A stretch of DNA of 64,000 bases from Diplosphaera chodatii (Eukaryota > Chlorophyta > Trebouxiophyceae > Prasiolales > Stichococcaceae), in assembly GCA_032358165.1 (NCBI GenBank), contig JAALGY010000020.1, forward strand, positions 1,240,001 to 1,304,000, written 5' to 3'. A program made the position numbers and the translations under genes. The stretch's first letter is position 1. Every line of letters begins with the position of its first letter. The notes below the pieces were generated by a model, which was not told where the DNA came from, ran no database searches, and saw only the letters and a list, made by a program, of their open reading frames with translations. Below, in pieces: positions 55,104-64,000 of the stretch.

Positions 55104-57269
55104 ATGTTGCGGAAAGCTGCCTGTGTGGCGGCGTTGTTGCTCACAGCCTGCGCTGGTTCAGTCGCCCAGGTGTGTCTCTGATGCTCGTGGCAGTTTCCAG
55201 TCCTGCAGCAAGGATAGACGGTCTCTGCCAGCGTCAGCAGTTAGCTGAGCTTCTGCGTGCTTATAGCTGACGGATGATGCGGAATGTTCCACTCGATTGA
55301 AACTGTTTCCGGGCGACATCAGCCTGACTGCAACCCCCAACATTTGTATAGAGGACCGCAAAACGTGCACTCGATTTTCGATGTGTCGGTGTCCATGGCA
55401 TTGTGACGCGATGAATGGTACAATCAGTTTGGCCAGTACCACAGGCGACCCCATGCTGCCGTAGGTGGCCTGTGCAGCGCTGACATGGCCTCGGACCACT
55501 GCTGAAGCGTGCAGTTCAGAGCGCAACATGTTAGAAGACAGGTGTACAGCGTCGTAGGGACAGTCCAGCCTTCGCTATTGGGCCGGGGTGCCGCCTCCGT
55601 GGGCAGGCCAGCACGCCTGATGGGGCCCTTTTTGCAATCAGCGCTCACTGCCGCTGTTCCCTGTGCAGCCTGCCCCCTCGCCGCCGCCGGCCCGCGGCGC
55701 CTGCCCGCCGTTCATCAGCAACTACACCAGCGGCGTGGCGAACCTGTCGATCTTCACCAGCTTCCTGCGGACGTACGAGGGGGTGGGGCTGGACACCGAC
55801 CCGGGCAGCGGCTTCGCGGTGTTCGCCCCCACCAACCGGGCATGGGACCGCATCGAGCAGATCCTCAGTGCGCCACCCACTGCTTCTATGGTGCACTGCA
55901 GTGCATTACATTGCACTGCACACATGTGTATTGGCCCCCTCGGCGGCAGCAGAGGGCAGGCAGCGCTGCAAGCCGCTGCTGAGTCGGCGTGGCCGCCGAA
56001 GCCAGTGCTGGCCTCACGGGTGTGGCGCGGGTGCTGCGCAGCCACCAGCGTCGGCGGGGCGGCGGAGGGCGTGACGCCGCAGGAGGCGGACATCCTGCTG
56101 ACCATCGGGCTGTACCACCTGACCAGCCGCGCCCGCAGCCCGGGCGCCTTCCTGGCGAGCGGCAGCGAGCAGACGGTGCTGGGCGACCTCACAGGTCGGC
56201 CGCCGGGCCCAGCCGCCTGACACGTGGCTGAATCGTTTGCACAGCATAGTGTGTATCGGGGTGATTATCGAGAGCTGTTCCTAAGACTGTGATGCGGCAG
56301 CAGCGAACCCGTATCCTCGTAGGAGGCTGCACTCACTGGAGGCTGTGGTGCTGCCCTGCAGGGTACAACATCTCCCTGTACTTTACGCAGCCAGACAACC
56401 GGGTGAGCTGCTCGAGGCCCTGCATCAGGATGCTGCACTGCCACTGCAGGGCCAGGCCCACGATGCACTGGTCGACAGCAGTCGCTCAGGCGCTTTGACG
56501 ATGTGCAGATCCAAGTGGAGGGCATTCCCTTTGGTAATGCGGCGCCGCTCACAACACCGACGCGCGTGTGCGAGACAACACTGTACGTGCTCGACGAAGT
56601 GATGCAGCCGACCAACAGCCTTGCAGACATACCAGGCTTCACAGAACTGAGTGAGTTGCGATGCTTGTCCAGATGCCCTGCAAGTGTGGTGTTGTTTGAC
56701 AGGCACCTGTATGCGCGTGCAATGCTGGTGTGGAAGCAATGCTGGTGTGGAAGCACGTGCATGGCCGGATTGCAACGCAAACTGTATGCGCCATGAGACC
56801 CCTCCCTGTGATGTGCTGCAGTATCGACAGCCCAGGCGCCAGCCAGCGCGCCAGTGCCTGTGGGCTCATTCTTCGACTTGCCGTTGGCTCCAGGTGAGCA
56901 CCCGCTGCTGGGCCTTGCTCACTGTGCTCTGTGGTTGTTGGGCAAGGTGCCGAGGCAGCTTTGACGGCCGTGTCTCGATGGCGTGAAGCGTTTGGCTCAC
57001 GGCTGGGTGCAGGGCCGGGCATCTCGGTCACCACCACGGGGCCAGGGTCCACAAATACATCGGCTGCGGCGACAGACATCAATGGCGACAATGTGGCGGT
57101 GTCGGCGACGCCGGGGGCAACCGGCGCCACTGCACCCGCGCCCGCCCCAGCGGCACAGGCGGCCGCCCCGCTGCACAGCCGGAGCGGCTGGGCCCCGGCA
57201 GTAGCCATCTTGGCCGCGGTGCTCACATCTGGAGTAGTTATGGCTCTGACTGAGGACTGTGTATTTTGA
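55104..57269 (+). CDS. Secreted fasciclin (FAS1) domain protein, likely GPI-anchored
   Basis: Predicted cell-surface adhesion or wall protein. Exon 1 (ATG 55104) is a clean signal peptide: MLRKAACVAALLLTACAGSVAQ. The next exon begins with a Pro-rich spacer (PAPSPPPARGACPPF), then the FAS1 domain: ANLSIFTSFLRTYEGVGL, GFAVFAPTNRAWDRI, VTPQEADILLTIGLYHL, TVLGDLT, YNISLYFTQPDNR, FDDVQIQVEGIPFG and the closing LYVLDEVMQP. A Ser/Thr/Ala/Pro-rich region follows, ending in a hydrophobic tail (WAPAVAILAAVLTSGVVMAL) near the stop at 57269. That is the arrangement expected of a GPI attachment signal, though six polar residues follow the hydrophobic stretch. About seven exons; one intron carries a 17-bp tandem repeat. 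The convergent neighbour begins 278 bases on. Confidence 0.74.
56720..56753. repeat. 17-bp perfect tandem duplication in a FAS1-gene intron
   Basis: CAATGCTGGTGTGGAAG occurs at 56720-56736 and again at 56737-56753. It lies between the exon ending in the GFTEL segment and the next Ala/Pro-rich exon. Confidence 0.85.
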
Positions 57270-57546
57270 TGGGGCGCAGTTGGTAAAAGTATTAGATTCT
57301 TATTATTGACAATGCAAGTTGTCACGCTGTGCTTGGATCGTGACCATGCAGATGCAGGTGCTCGTGTTGATGGGGGTTTGTTAACTTGATTGTTGAAGTT
57401 GATCATAGTTTACAGCTTTAGTGTATATGTTGGGGGCCGCTGAGCAAGCATATGAGTTGCACATGTCAACACAATGGTACACTGTTGACGTCCACATCAC
57501 AGGACAACTGAAGGCCTGTGATGGCTGCCGTTGATTGCGTGTGATG

Positions 57547-59804
57547 TCAGAGCTTCTTCAGCCAGCTGCAGACAATGCCATTGACAAGCTCTGGATTGTC
57601 GTCGTGCACACAATGGTTCTCGCCTGCGACAGGCAACCCCACGGTGATATCATCTGCACAGCAAACTCCATACCGCATGCAGCAAGACACGAGTCGATTC
57701 AGACTGGCAGTGTCACAAAGCATTGCAGCAGACACATGAGCTAGCTCAGCTGACGCGCCTGGACAGCCTACCTGGCAGCTCGTGGAACTCGGTCTGCGCC
57801 CGGGTGGCCGGCAGCGCCCGGAACAGCTTGCCCACTGGCCCGTCGATGGGCGTGAAGGAGTCGTTGCTGCCCCACACGACCAGCAGCGGGCCCTTGACGG
57901 AGGGCATCAGCTGGTCTGGTGGCGTGCCGGGCGGTCCTGAGCGCAAGAATATGGCAAAAGCTCACAGCCCATCAGGGTGAGCAATGCCAGCTTGTATACA
58001 ATGTGTCTGGCACCCACTGCAGCCTTACATCAGTTCCTTGATTATGCAGCTGGGATGGTGACCGTGAGAAGTGACTTTGATGCACCTGTGATGATGCTGA
58101 CGAATGCCTCCAGCGCTCCCAAGTCATTTGACGGCTCGTACAGCATGTCCACCAAGTCGTCATCCACCGCCAGTTTGTTGACATACAGGCTCTGCAAACA
58201 TGCAGGATAGTCTGTAGAAGTGTTGTAGGCCTGTCCATGCTCTTGGCAGTGGCGGGTGCATGAGCAGCTGTCAAGGTGCCAACTGCAGGACACACCACAG
58301 CGCTTGGCACCTGAAGGACTGTGCGCAGGTTCTGTTTTGTTCTGAAGCGGTCAAAGAGATACCGCGCAATTCGAGGCTTGCTGAGCAGGAAGTCGATGAG
58401 ATAGAACCTGCACGTAGTGAACAACAGCACTACGCCATCATCACTTCGTGCCACTGCCTTAGCCAGCGGATCACGCAGTTCCCAGCTCTGAAGGCCGCAC
58501 TGGCATTTGCAGGTCACAGCAGCACGAACTCACAGGGGCATGGCCAGCTGGATGCGCCAATCCTGCACGATGGCCTTGTTGTTGAGGCCTGCAGCAACAA
58601 ACATAATGGGTCTCCTGCCTGGCGAAGAGTAGCAGAACGGGTCACCAAATCAACTTTCATTGGCACACAAGTGCCTGCCCGCACCTCCTGCGCAGTTGAC
58701 CAGCACCGTGCCGGCAACCTTTCCCTCCGGCTCCCTGGCACTCACCTGTGCATGTCAGCAGGACACATGCAGCCACGGCTGCTTGCCTGCCAAGATGTCT
58801 GTCGAAACAGGTGATCTGTGTAGACATATGTGACCGTGCGTGCGGTGGCAGGGGGAGCAAGGGAGCAATGGCAAACCGCACACCGTCAGCACCACCAGGC
58901 TGCCAACTGAGTTTCCAACGAGCACGACGGGCTGCTCGATGAACTCCGCCATGAAGTCACGAACCAAATCAACCCACCTGCATGACCATGCAACCTTGGT
59001 GGCTGCTGTGCAGCACAACCGTTTGACATTGCTGATGAGCACTTGCAATGGCTTGAACCGCACTGCCACTGCAAATTTGACCAGCTCGAGTTACTCACAG
59101 GTCGATACTGTAGTCCAGTATTGGCTTTTCTGACATGCCCTGACCCAGCAAGTCGACAGCCCACACCTGCGGCAAATACATCCTGCAGTTGTGCGTCCTG
59201 ACTTGACTCGATGTGGGTGTGCGCTGCTTCAAACGGCAGCGGTGTACATCCATGCAACGGCCATGTGTACCAACTCAGTTGAGCTGCTGAGATGCCACTG
59301 ACCTGGTACCCTGCCGCCGTCAGCGCTGGAACGTTGCGCTTCCAATGGCCCACTGACGCTCCGAAGCCGTGCACCAGGAGGATGGGCTGCCCGCTGCCTG
59401 CCACCTGCGGCGGCACACGGCTGTAAGCATCTGAGTGTTTGTGATGCCCCTGATGTGCTGAAGAACAGCAGCGGCAACACCTCACAGAAGGCACGACCCA
59501 CCGCATAGTTGATCCTGTGGGATCGCCACTGCCAGCTGTGTGTCACAAAGGACGCCGCTGCGGGGTTGCTTTCCTCCGCTGGCTGAATTTGCGCTGCTGA
59601 GGACGCAGTGCACCGTGTGCAGCGCGCCGTGTGGTCTGACAAGCGTGTATGCCGCGTGGATGCTCTGGTGCGAGCAGTTCTGCGACACCTGCTTCTCAGC
59701 GGCTTGTTTGCTTTTGCGCCATGAATGCATGGCTGCACCAGTGGGCGCTGCTGACACACATACATGGGCAGAAGCGATGCGCGATGGGCCCCTGCCCCCA
59801 ACAT
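57547..59804 (-). CDS. Plastid alpha/beta hydrolase, CLD1 (chlorophyll dephytylase)-like
   Basis: Likely removes phytol from chlorophyll during photosystem repair or turnover. The start ATG at 59802-59804 opens a roughly 85-residue Arg/Ser/Thr-rich, almost acid-free segment (HRASLLPMYVCQQRP, SRCRRTARTRASTRHTR) typical of a chloroplast transit peptide. Exon 1 (59502-59804) is 303 bases and ends HSWQWRSHRINYA. The next starts VAGSGQPILLVHGFGASVGH (oxyanion HGFG). Then WAVDLLGQGMSEKPILDY, WVDLVRDFMAEF, the nucleophile VLVGNSVGSLVVLT, FLLSKPRIARYLFDR, NKLAVDDDLVDMLYEPSNDL, the acid region LLVVWGSNDSFTPIDGPVG and the catalytic His in HCVHDDNPELV. The stop TGA is 57547-57549. The spacing of these blocks matches Arabidopsis CLD1 (At5g38520). 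Pheophytinase is the main alternative. Confidence 0.84.
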
Positions 59805-62231
59805 CGTGCCAAATCGACTGTGAAACGTGTCCTGGCACTAGCAGTGTTATATCTACGAGAGTCCTAGTATTCTACAGATGCAACAGTGCGCGCACCGGCA
59901 GCATGTGCCCGACTGACTTCACGCGGTCTCACCCACTTGGCTTCAAGCCAGAGCGAGCCAATAGAAAAGGTCTTGCGCAAGCCTCATGAATCCAAAAGGG
60001 ACATGCAAGTGGGGGAAAAAGCACTTGTGGTCATGTGCATCATCAGGGCAGGATGATGACATCAGCATTGCTCAAAACCTTGCAGCTGCGCTTGATTCGT
60101 CCAGTTCAGACATCATTTGCTGTTTGTGCCTGCTGTGTGAAGACGAGGACTGCGCTGCATATCCGACAGCGATCAGCATTCAACTTTTGATGGCAGTTGA
60201 CCATGAGGGATTGCACCATGAGCCAGGGCTAGTGGGCCAACCACTACACACACATCCCTGCATATATTTCAGACATCTCGCTACCGCTGCCACCCTGTTC
60301 TTACACTCAGCGGTGCGCAGTATGCTGAGTGGCCATGCTGAGCAGCAGGTGCACACGTGATGCGCTGGGTGACAGACCATGGTGTTTTGCACCATGCCGC
60401 CGTGCTGCCTGATCTGACACTGGTCTGTCGCGTTGCAGATGCCGTAATGTCTGACGATACGCAGACATGTGAGGCCGCCCATGCAGCGCCCACTACGCCA
60501 GTCCCACTGGATACATCACCCGACGCTTTGGAGTTGCCAAGGGCAGGTTGCATGTGTGCTTGGGGACAAACGGGTAATCTTGGGGGCACTCTTGGTGGGG
60601 TCTCCAACATGCGGCTCCGAACCGCCGGCACATGTAAGGCCTGCATCCTCAGCACCACAGGGCCGGCTGGCGCTGCATGCTGCAGCCGGTCCAGCTTGCC
60701 ATTGCGCATCGGCCGGCGGCTGGAGAGGTGCAGCACAAAGCTGCCGCACACCACGGCCGACAGCACGGGCAACGGCCAGAAGGACAGAGGCGGGCACTTA
60801 GACCCTGCTGCGCATGCTTTCCTGCTTGAGGTGGCGCTCAGCGTGCCCAGCTGCCCTGCCGAGATGCAGCGGCCACATCCGTCAGCTCTGGCGGACTTGG
60901 CAGCCGTCCAGCAGCCCGGCCGTGGACTCAGCACATTGACGAAGAAGCACACACAGACGCCGGACATAGCAGGCGGAATCCGTGCGCTGCGATTTGCGAT
61001 GCGAGCAGCTGATCACTACAGCTCAAAGGCGCAGAAGCCGTGATGCCTGCCGTTGCTGCAAGGGCGGGATTGGTGGTGTGGCAATGCACACAGGAAGGCT
61101 GGTCTGCCGGCAGCTGGCTGTCAATGGCCGCAGCTCAACGTGGCACACCACCCAATGCCTTATCTTCTTGCGCAGCCAGCAGCAGAGTGTCATCGCCCAT
61201 CTGCTGTGGAGTCGTCGTCAACAGAATGCTCGTAAGGTGAGCCATGCCTGTTGCAGGAAGCTGTGAGAAATGATGTCAGACAACCATGTGGGTGCCACCT
61301 GGAATGTCAGGCAGGTCAACGCAGTGTTCGGACCCCCAGCAATGATTGCATGGCTCGCATAGTACACTGCGTGCCCCCGAGTGTCTTCTGTGCGACACAG
61401 CAGTGCGTTTGCCGTCCGCTGCAGCCCTACTGCAGCCTGTCCGGGCATCGGCTGCGAGCGGCGAACCCGGTCACGGAGGGGTCAGAGCGGCGTGTCGACA
61501 CCCAGCGCGTTGAGGCATCCAGCAAGCAGGTGCAATCACTAGGATGCGAACACCTCAACGAAGGAGCTGCATGAATGAGAATGTACGGACGTGCTGAGGT
61601 TGGCGTTGGCACCCGCCGGAGGTTTTGCGGTGGTAATCGCGTCGTCGCACCCGGGGCGTCATGCCGGGCTAGGCGTACAGGACGGCACACCGTGATCATC
61701 CGAGTCACTAACAGGCTTACGGCACGCTCGTCGTGCAGTTGTAGTCGGTTTGCGCACCCGTTTCGGCAACTTCAGAGCTTTAATGCAACCACGGCTGGAG
61801 TGCCGCCTGCTGTTGCTGCAGCACCGCGACCTCGGCTGCCAGCCACCCATTGATCGCTTTCCGTGATTGTGCTGACATTCAATAAGCAGCCGCGGTGCGG
61901 GCGGCGTCGCTCGCTAGCTGCACCTGCTGCACGTGCTGCGGACCATTCGCGGTGTTGTGCCACCGCGTCCTCGCGTAACACTTCGCTGCTAACAGGCACC
62001 CGTGTGCATAAGCAGGTAGGCATCGCATGAAGTGCAGGGAGCTTGACCAACAAGCGGGCCGACGCGATGCAATTGCTTCATTAAGATCCCCGGCATGCTG
62101 CTATACTGGGTGGTGTGACGCGGGTCCGTACCCCACAACCATAGTCACTCGGCTTCGCGGGACCGACGGACGTCAGCGTATCTGCAGGGCCAGAGTCTAC
62201 CGCAGCGGCGGGCGAGGTAGCTTGGCACATC
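59805..62231. other. Unresolved 2.4-kb stretch; fragmentary coding-like frames on both strands
   Basis: The promoter of the CLD1-like gene (-) and that of the LPMO-like gene (+) must lie at the two ends. Between them I see candidate exons only. On plus, a pyrimidine-rich acceptor near 60439 precedes an acidic frame (AVMSDDTQTCEAAHAAP) ending at a GTTGC donor, inside a 228-codon open frame (60357-61043). On minus, 60281-60967 is also open and contains a hydrophobic stretch (FWPLPVLSAVVCGSFVLHL). Near 61170-61250 minus, QMGDDTLLLAAQEDKALGG looks coding. I could not join any of these into a gene, and no family is recognised. Confidence 0.3.
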
Positions 62232-64000
62232 ATGCAGCAGCACCGCATGTGGGTGCTGCTCGCGGTGGCAGTGGGCCTTGCGGCGCAGCTGCCGGCATGC
62301 CGCGGCCATGCATACCTCATGGTGCGCGTTTGCAGTAATCCAGGGAGCTGCGAGCTATTTGGCAGTCGGTGCTCTTTCAGAGGTGTAATGAGTGTGGTAC
62401 AGAAGTGGATGGACCAGCGGGGATGTTGACCTGACACATACGACCCATGCAGGTGCCGGCTGCGCGCAACTGGCTGCACGCTCACACCCAGGGCTTCTAT
62501 GACGAGGTGCGTGTCGCAACGCCTCACTCTTACGCCGGTGGTATGGCTGCTTGTTCACATGCCTGTTGCGGCTTCATGCACACCGTGTTCAGATGTCGCA
62601 TCCGAGCCAGATGGGTGCAGACGTAGTGCCGATGATGCCTGGCGCTCGTGCTCTCCGCAGATGTCACTGAATCGCATCGGCACTGGGCTGTGCGGGGGAC
62701 AGACGCCAACAGACAGCCGATTCCAGGTGAGTCTGATCGCGTGTTTGCTGACCCTGCGCATGTGACTCTGATGTGTGCATGTACTTGCAATGAACTGCTA
62801 ACCGCGGAAGCCATGCATATACTGCGGTGGCCGCACGCTGTGTTGTCTGATGCTGTTCAGGTGGCGCCCATCCCGCCAAAGTCGCCAGCAGATGGCATCT
62901 TTGCGCAGGGCACAGTGGTGGCAAACTACACTGAGGTGACCCGGATCTCTGCACACGCTTCATGCAACCCGGAGGCCTGTCTGTCGCTGCAGTCTGTCGC
63001 TGCAGTAGAGATCTGAGAACACGCATGGCCGGTTTCTTTACAACACTCTCTTGTGCGCTGCGCTGCAGGGGCAGGAGGTGCCCATCCGGCTCCACATGTC
63101 CACCGCGCACTGGGGCCGCTTCGAGCTGCGGGTGTGCCCGCTGTCGGACCCCTCACTGGTGAGCCAGCCGCCCTGTGCACGAACCCACGACCGGCACGCG
63201 CCTGCTGATTGCCTGCAGAAAGTGGCAGCGCCTGCAGATGCGTCGCCCTTAACGCAGCGTCGCAGCGGAGCGCAGGTGACGGAGAACAGGGAGCTGACGG
63301 AGGCGTGCCTCGCGGCGCACCCCCTGTACCTGGCGCCCCAGGCGCTGCAGCCAGGTACGCTGCACAGCACGCCCCTGCCAAGAAGCAGCACTGAGCACTT
63401 TGGCTTCCACGGACTGGCTGTCATGCGTTGTGGTACGGCCCTGGTGTACTGGGATCAACACCGCATGCATGCTCACAGGCATGAGCGACCCGACCAAGGC
63501 GCTGAAGGAAACCTACTACTACTTCACCCGCGCGGACCAATTGGCGGCGGATGTGTACACCACGTTCGTGCTGCCGATGGGCGTCACCTGCACTCGCTGC
63601 GTGTTACAGTTCCGGTGGACGACCGGCAACTCCTGCTATGGTGGGCACCCCTGCTGCCAGCTTGCGGACTGTGATCCTCAGCAGCAGCGGTGCCGGCCAC
63701 ATGCAGCTGTGATCCTCTGATGCCTGTTGCTTCGGTGGAAGAGCCGACGGTGCTGAGTGGCTGTGGTTCCGCACTGCAGCTCCGGGCACCAACCACACCT
63801 TCCAGATGAGCGTCACGCCGAACCTGCCGGCGTGCAACCCCAACACATACCTGGACCCCAGCGCCCTGCCGCCGGAGAAATTGTGCGCAGTCTCACCCGT
63901 GGCGCTGCCTGCGCACCCATGTTCCCCTGCTCGTGCTGAACAGCTGGCAGACAGCGTGCACACCAGCCTTCCTGCGCAACAATGCTGCATACTCACACCT
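62232..64000 (+). CDS. Secreted LPMO-like (chitin-binding type-4 / AA15-like) protein, 3' truncated by window
   Basis: Predicted extracellular copper-dependent polysaccharide monooxygenase or binding protein. The ATG at 62232 opens a 25-residue signal peptide (MQQHRMWVLLAVAVGLAAQL...CRG). The first residue after the likely cleavage site is His26 (codon 62307-62309), followed by AYLM and, after an in-phase intron, VPAARNWLHAHTQGFYDE. This is the histidine-first start of LPMOs. Further exons: NRIGTGLCGGQTPTDSRF, VAPIPPKSPADGIFAQGTVV, then PIRLHMSTAHWGRFELRVCP carrying a second conserved His (63108-63110), LTEACLAAHPLYLAP, and ADVYTTFVLPMGVTC followed by CVLQFRWTTGNSC. Cysteines are frequent, as in secreted proteins. 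The last visible frame (NHTFQMSVTPNLPACNPNTY) runs toward the window edge without a clear stop. Family placement is by motif memory only. Confidence 0.74.

Noticed and set aside
60281..60967. Membrane protein gene on the minus strand
   Set aside because: The hydrophobic stretch is real, but the plus strand is equally open, the exon borders do not fit and no family is recognised, so it is kept only as an unresolved region.
1..64000. Prokaryotic features (operons, ribosome binding sites, CRISPR arrays, insertion sequences)
   Set aside because: The dense spliced exon structure and eukaryotic gene families exclude a bacterial replicon. No regularly spaced direct repeats or transposase motifs were seen.

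Overview
This window is nuclear DNA from a eukaryotic green alga (Chlorophyta). Almost every gene is cut into many short exons (about 50-450 bases), with donors mostly of the form GTG(A/C/T) and acceptors mostly (T/C)GCAG. Coding exons are GC-rich, and introns are rich in TGCATG-like words. The gene content fits: a chlorophyll-dephytylase-type hydrolase with a plastid transit peptide, a plant nodulin-like transporter, an axonemal outer-arm dynein subunit, and a copper-monooxygenase-like secreted protein. The class within Chlorophyta is not resolved. The dynein gene argues for a lineage with a flagellated stage.

Layout, left to right: an ARM-SAM-EF-hand-like protein (+, 5' end unresolved, to 5472); a small ASCH-domain protein (-, 5623-6445); a TPR plus tandem protein-arginine methyltransferase (+, 7064-12996); an ankyrin/low-complexity protein (+, 13415-19172); outer-arm dynein intermediate chain 2 (-, 19690-23973); an MFS transporter (+, 24776-27890); diacylglycerol kinase (-, about 28097-31686); a NAT9-type acetyltransferase (+, 32545-33829); a PGAP1-type GPI inositol-deacylase (-, 33914-38005); an intronless aldehyde dehydrogenase (+, 38560-40305); a second MFS transporter paralogous to the first (-, 41010-44074); two small Tyr/Gln/Pro-rich single-span membrane proteins (+, 44609-45222 and 46438-47539); exosome subunit RRP41 (-, 47948-49444); a nodulin-like MFS transporter with a long C-terminal tail (+, 50413-54752); a secreted fasciclin (FAS1) protein with a GPI-like C-terminus (+, 55104-57269); a CLD1-type alpha/beta hydrolase (-, 57547-59804); an unresolved stretch; and a secreted LPMO-like protein (+, from 62232, running off the right edge).

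Most neighbours alternate in strand, giving convergent pairs (85-700 bases apart) and divergent pairs with 0.5-1 kb shared upstream regions. There is no operon-like logic, and the genes serve unrelated pathways. Two thematic links exist: the GPI deacylase with the GPI-like FAS1 protein, and the two related MFS transporters facing each other across about 13 kb.

Gene models were assembled by eye from splice signals, reading-frame continuity and family resemblance. Outer boundaries are start and stop codons where stated; individual exon edges are less certain. The most notable items are: (1) a tandem arginine methyltransferase in which the C-terminal module keeps both glutamates of the double-E loop while the N-terminal module has lost them; (2) an ARM-SAM-degenerate EF-hand architecture; (3) a compact intronless aldehyde dehydrogenase in an otherwise intron-dense region; (4) an LPMO-like protein with a histidine right after the predicted signal peptide; and (5) three GC-AG introns inferred from protein continuity.
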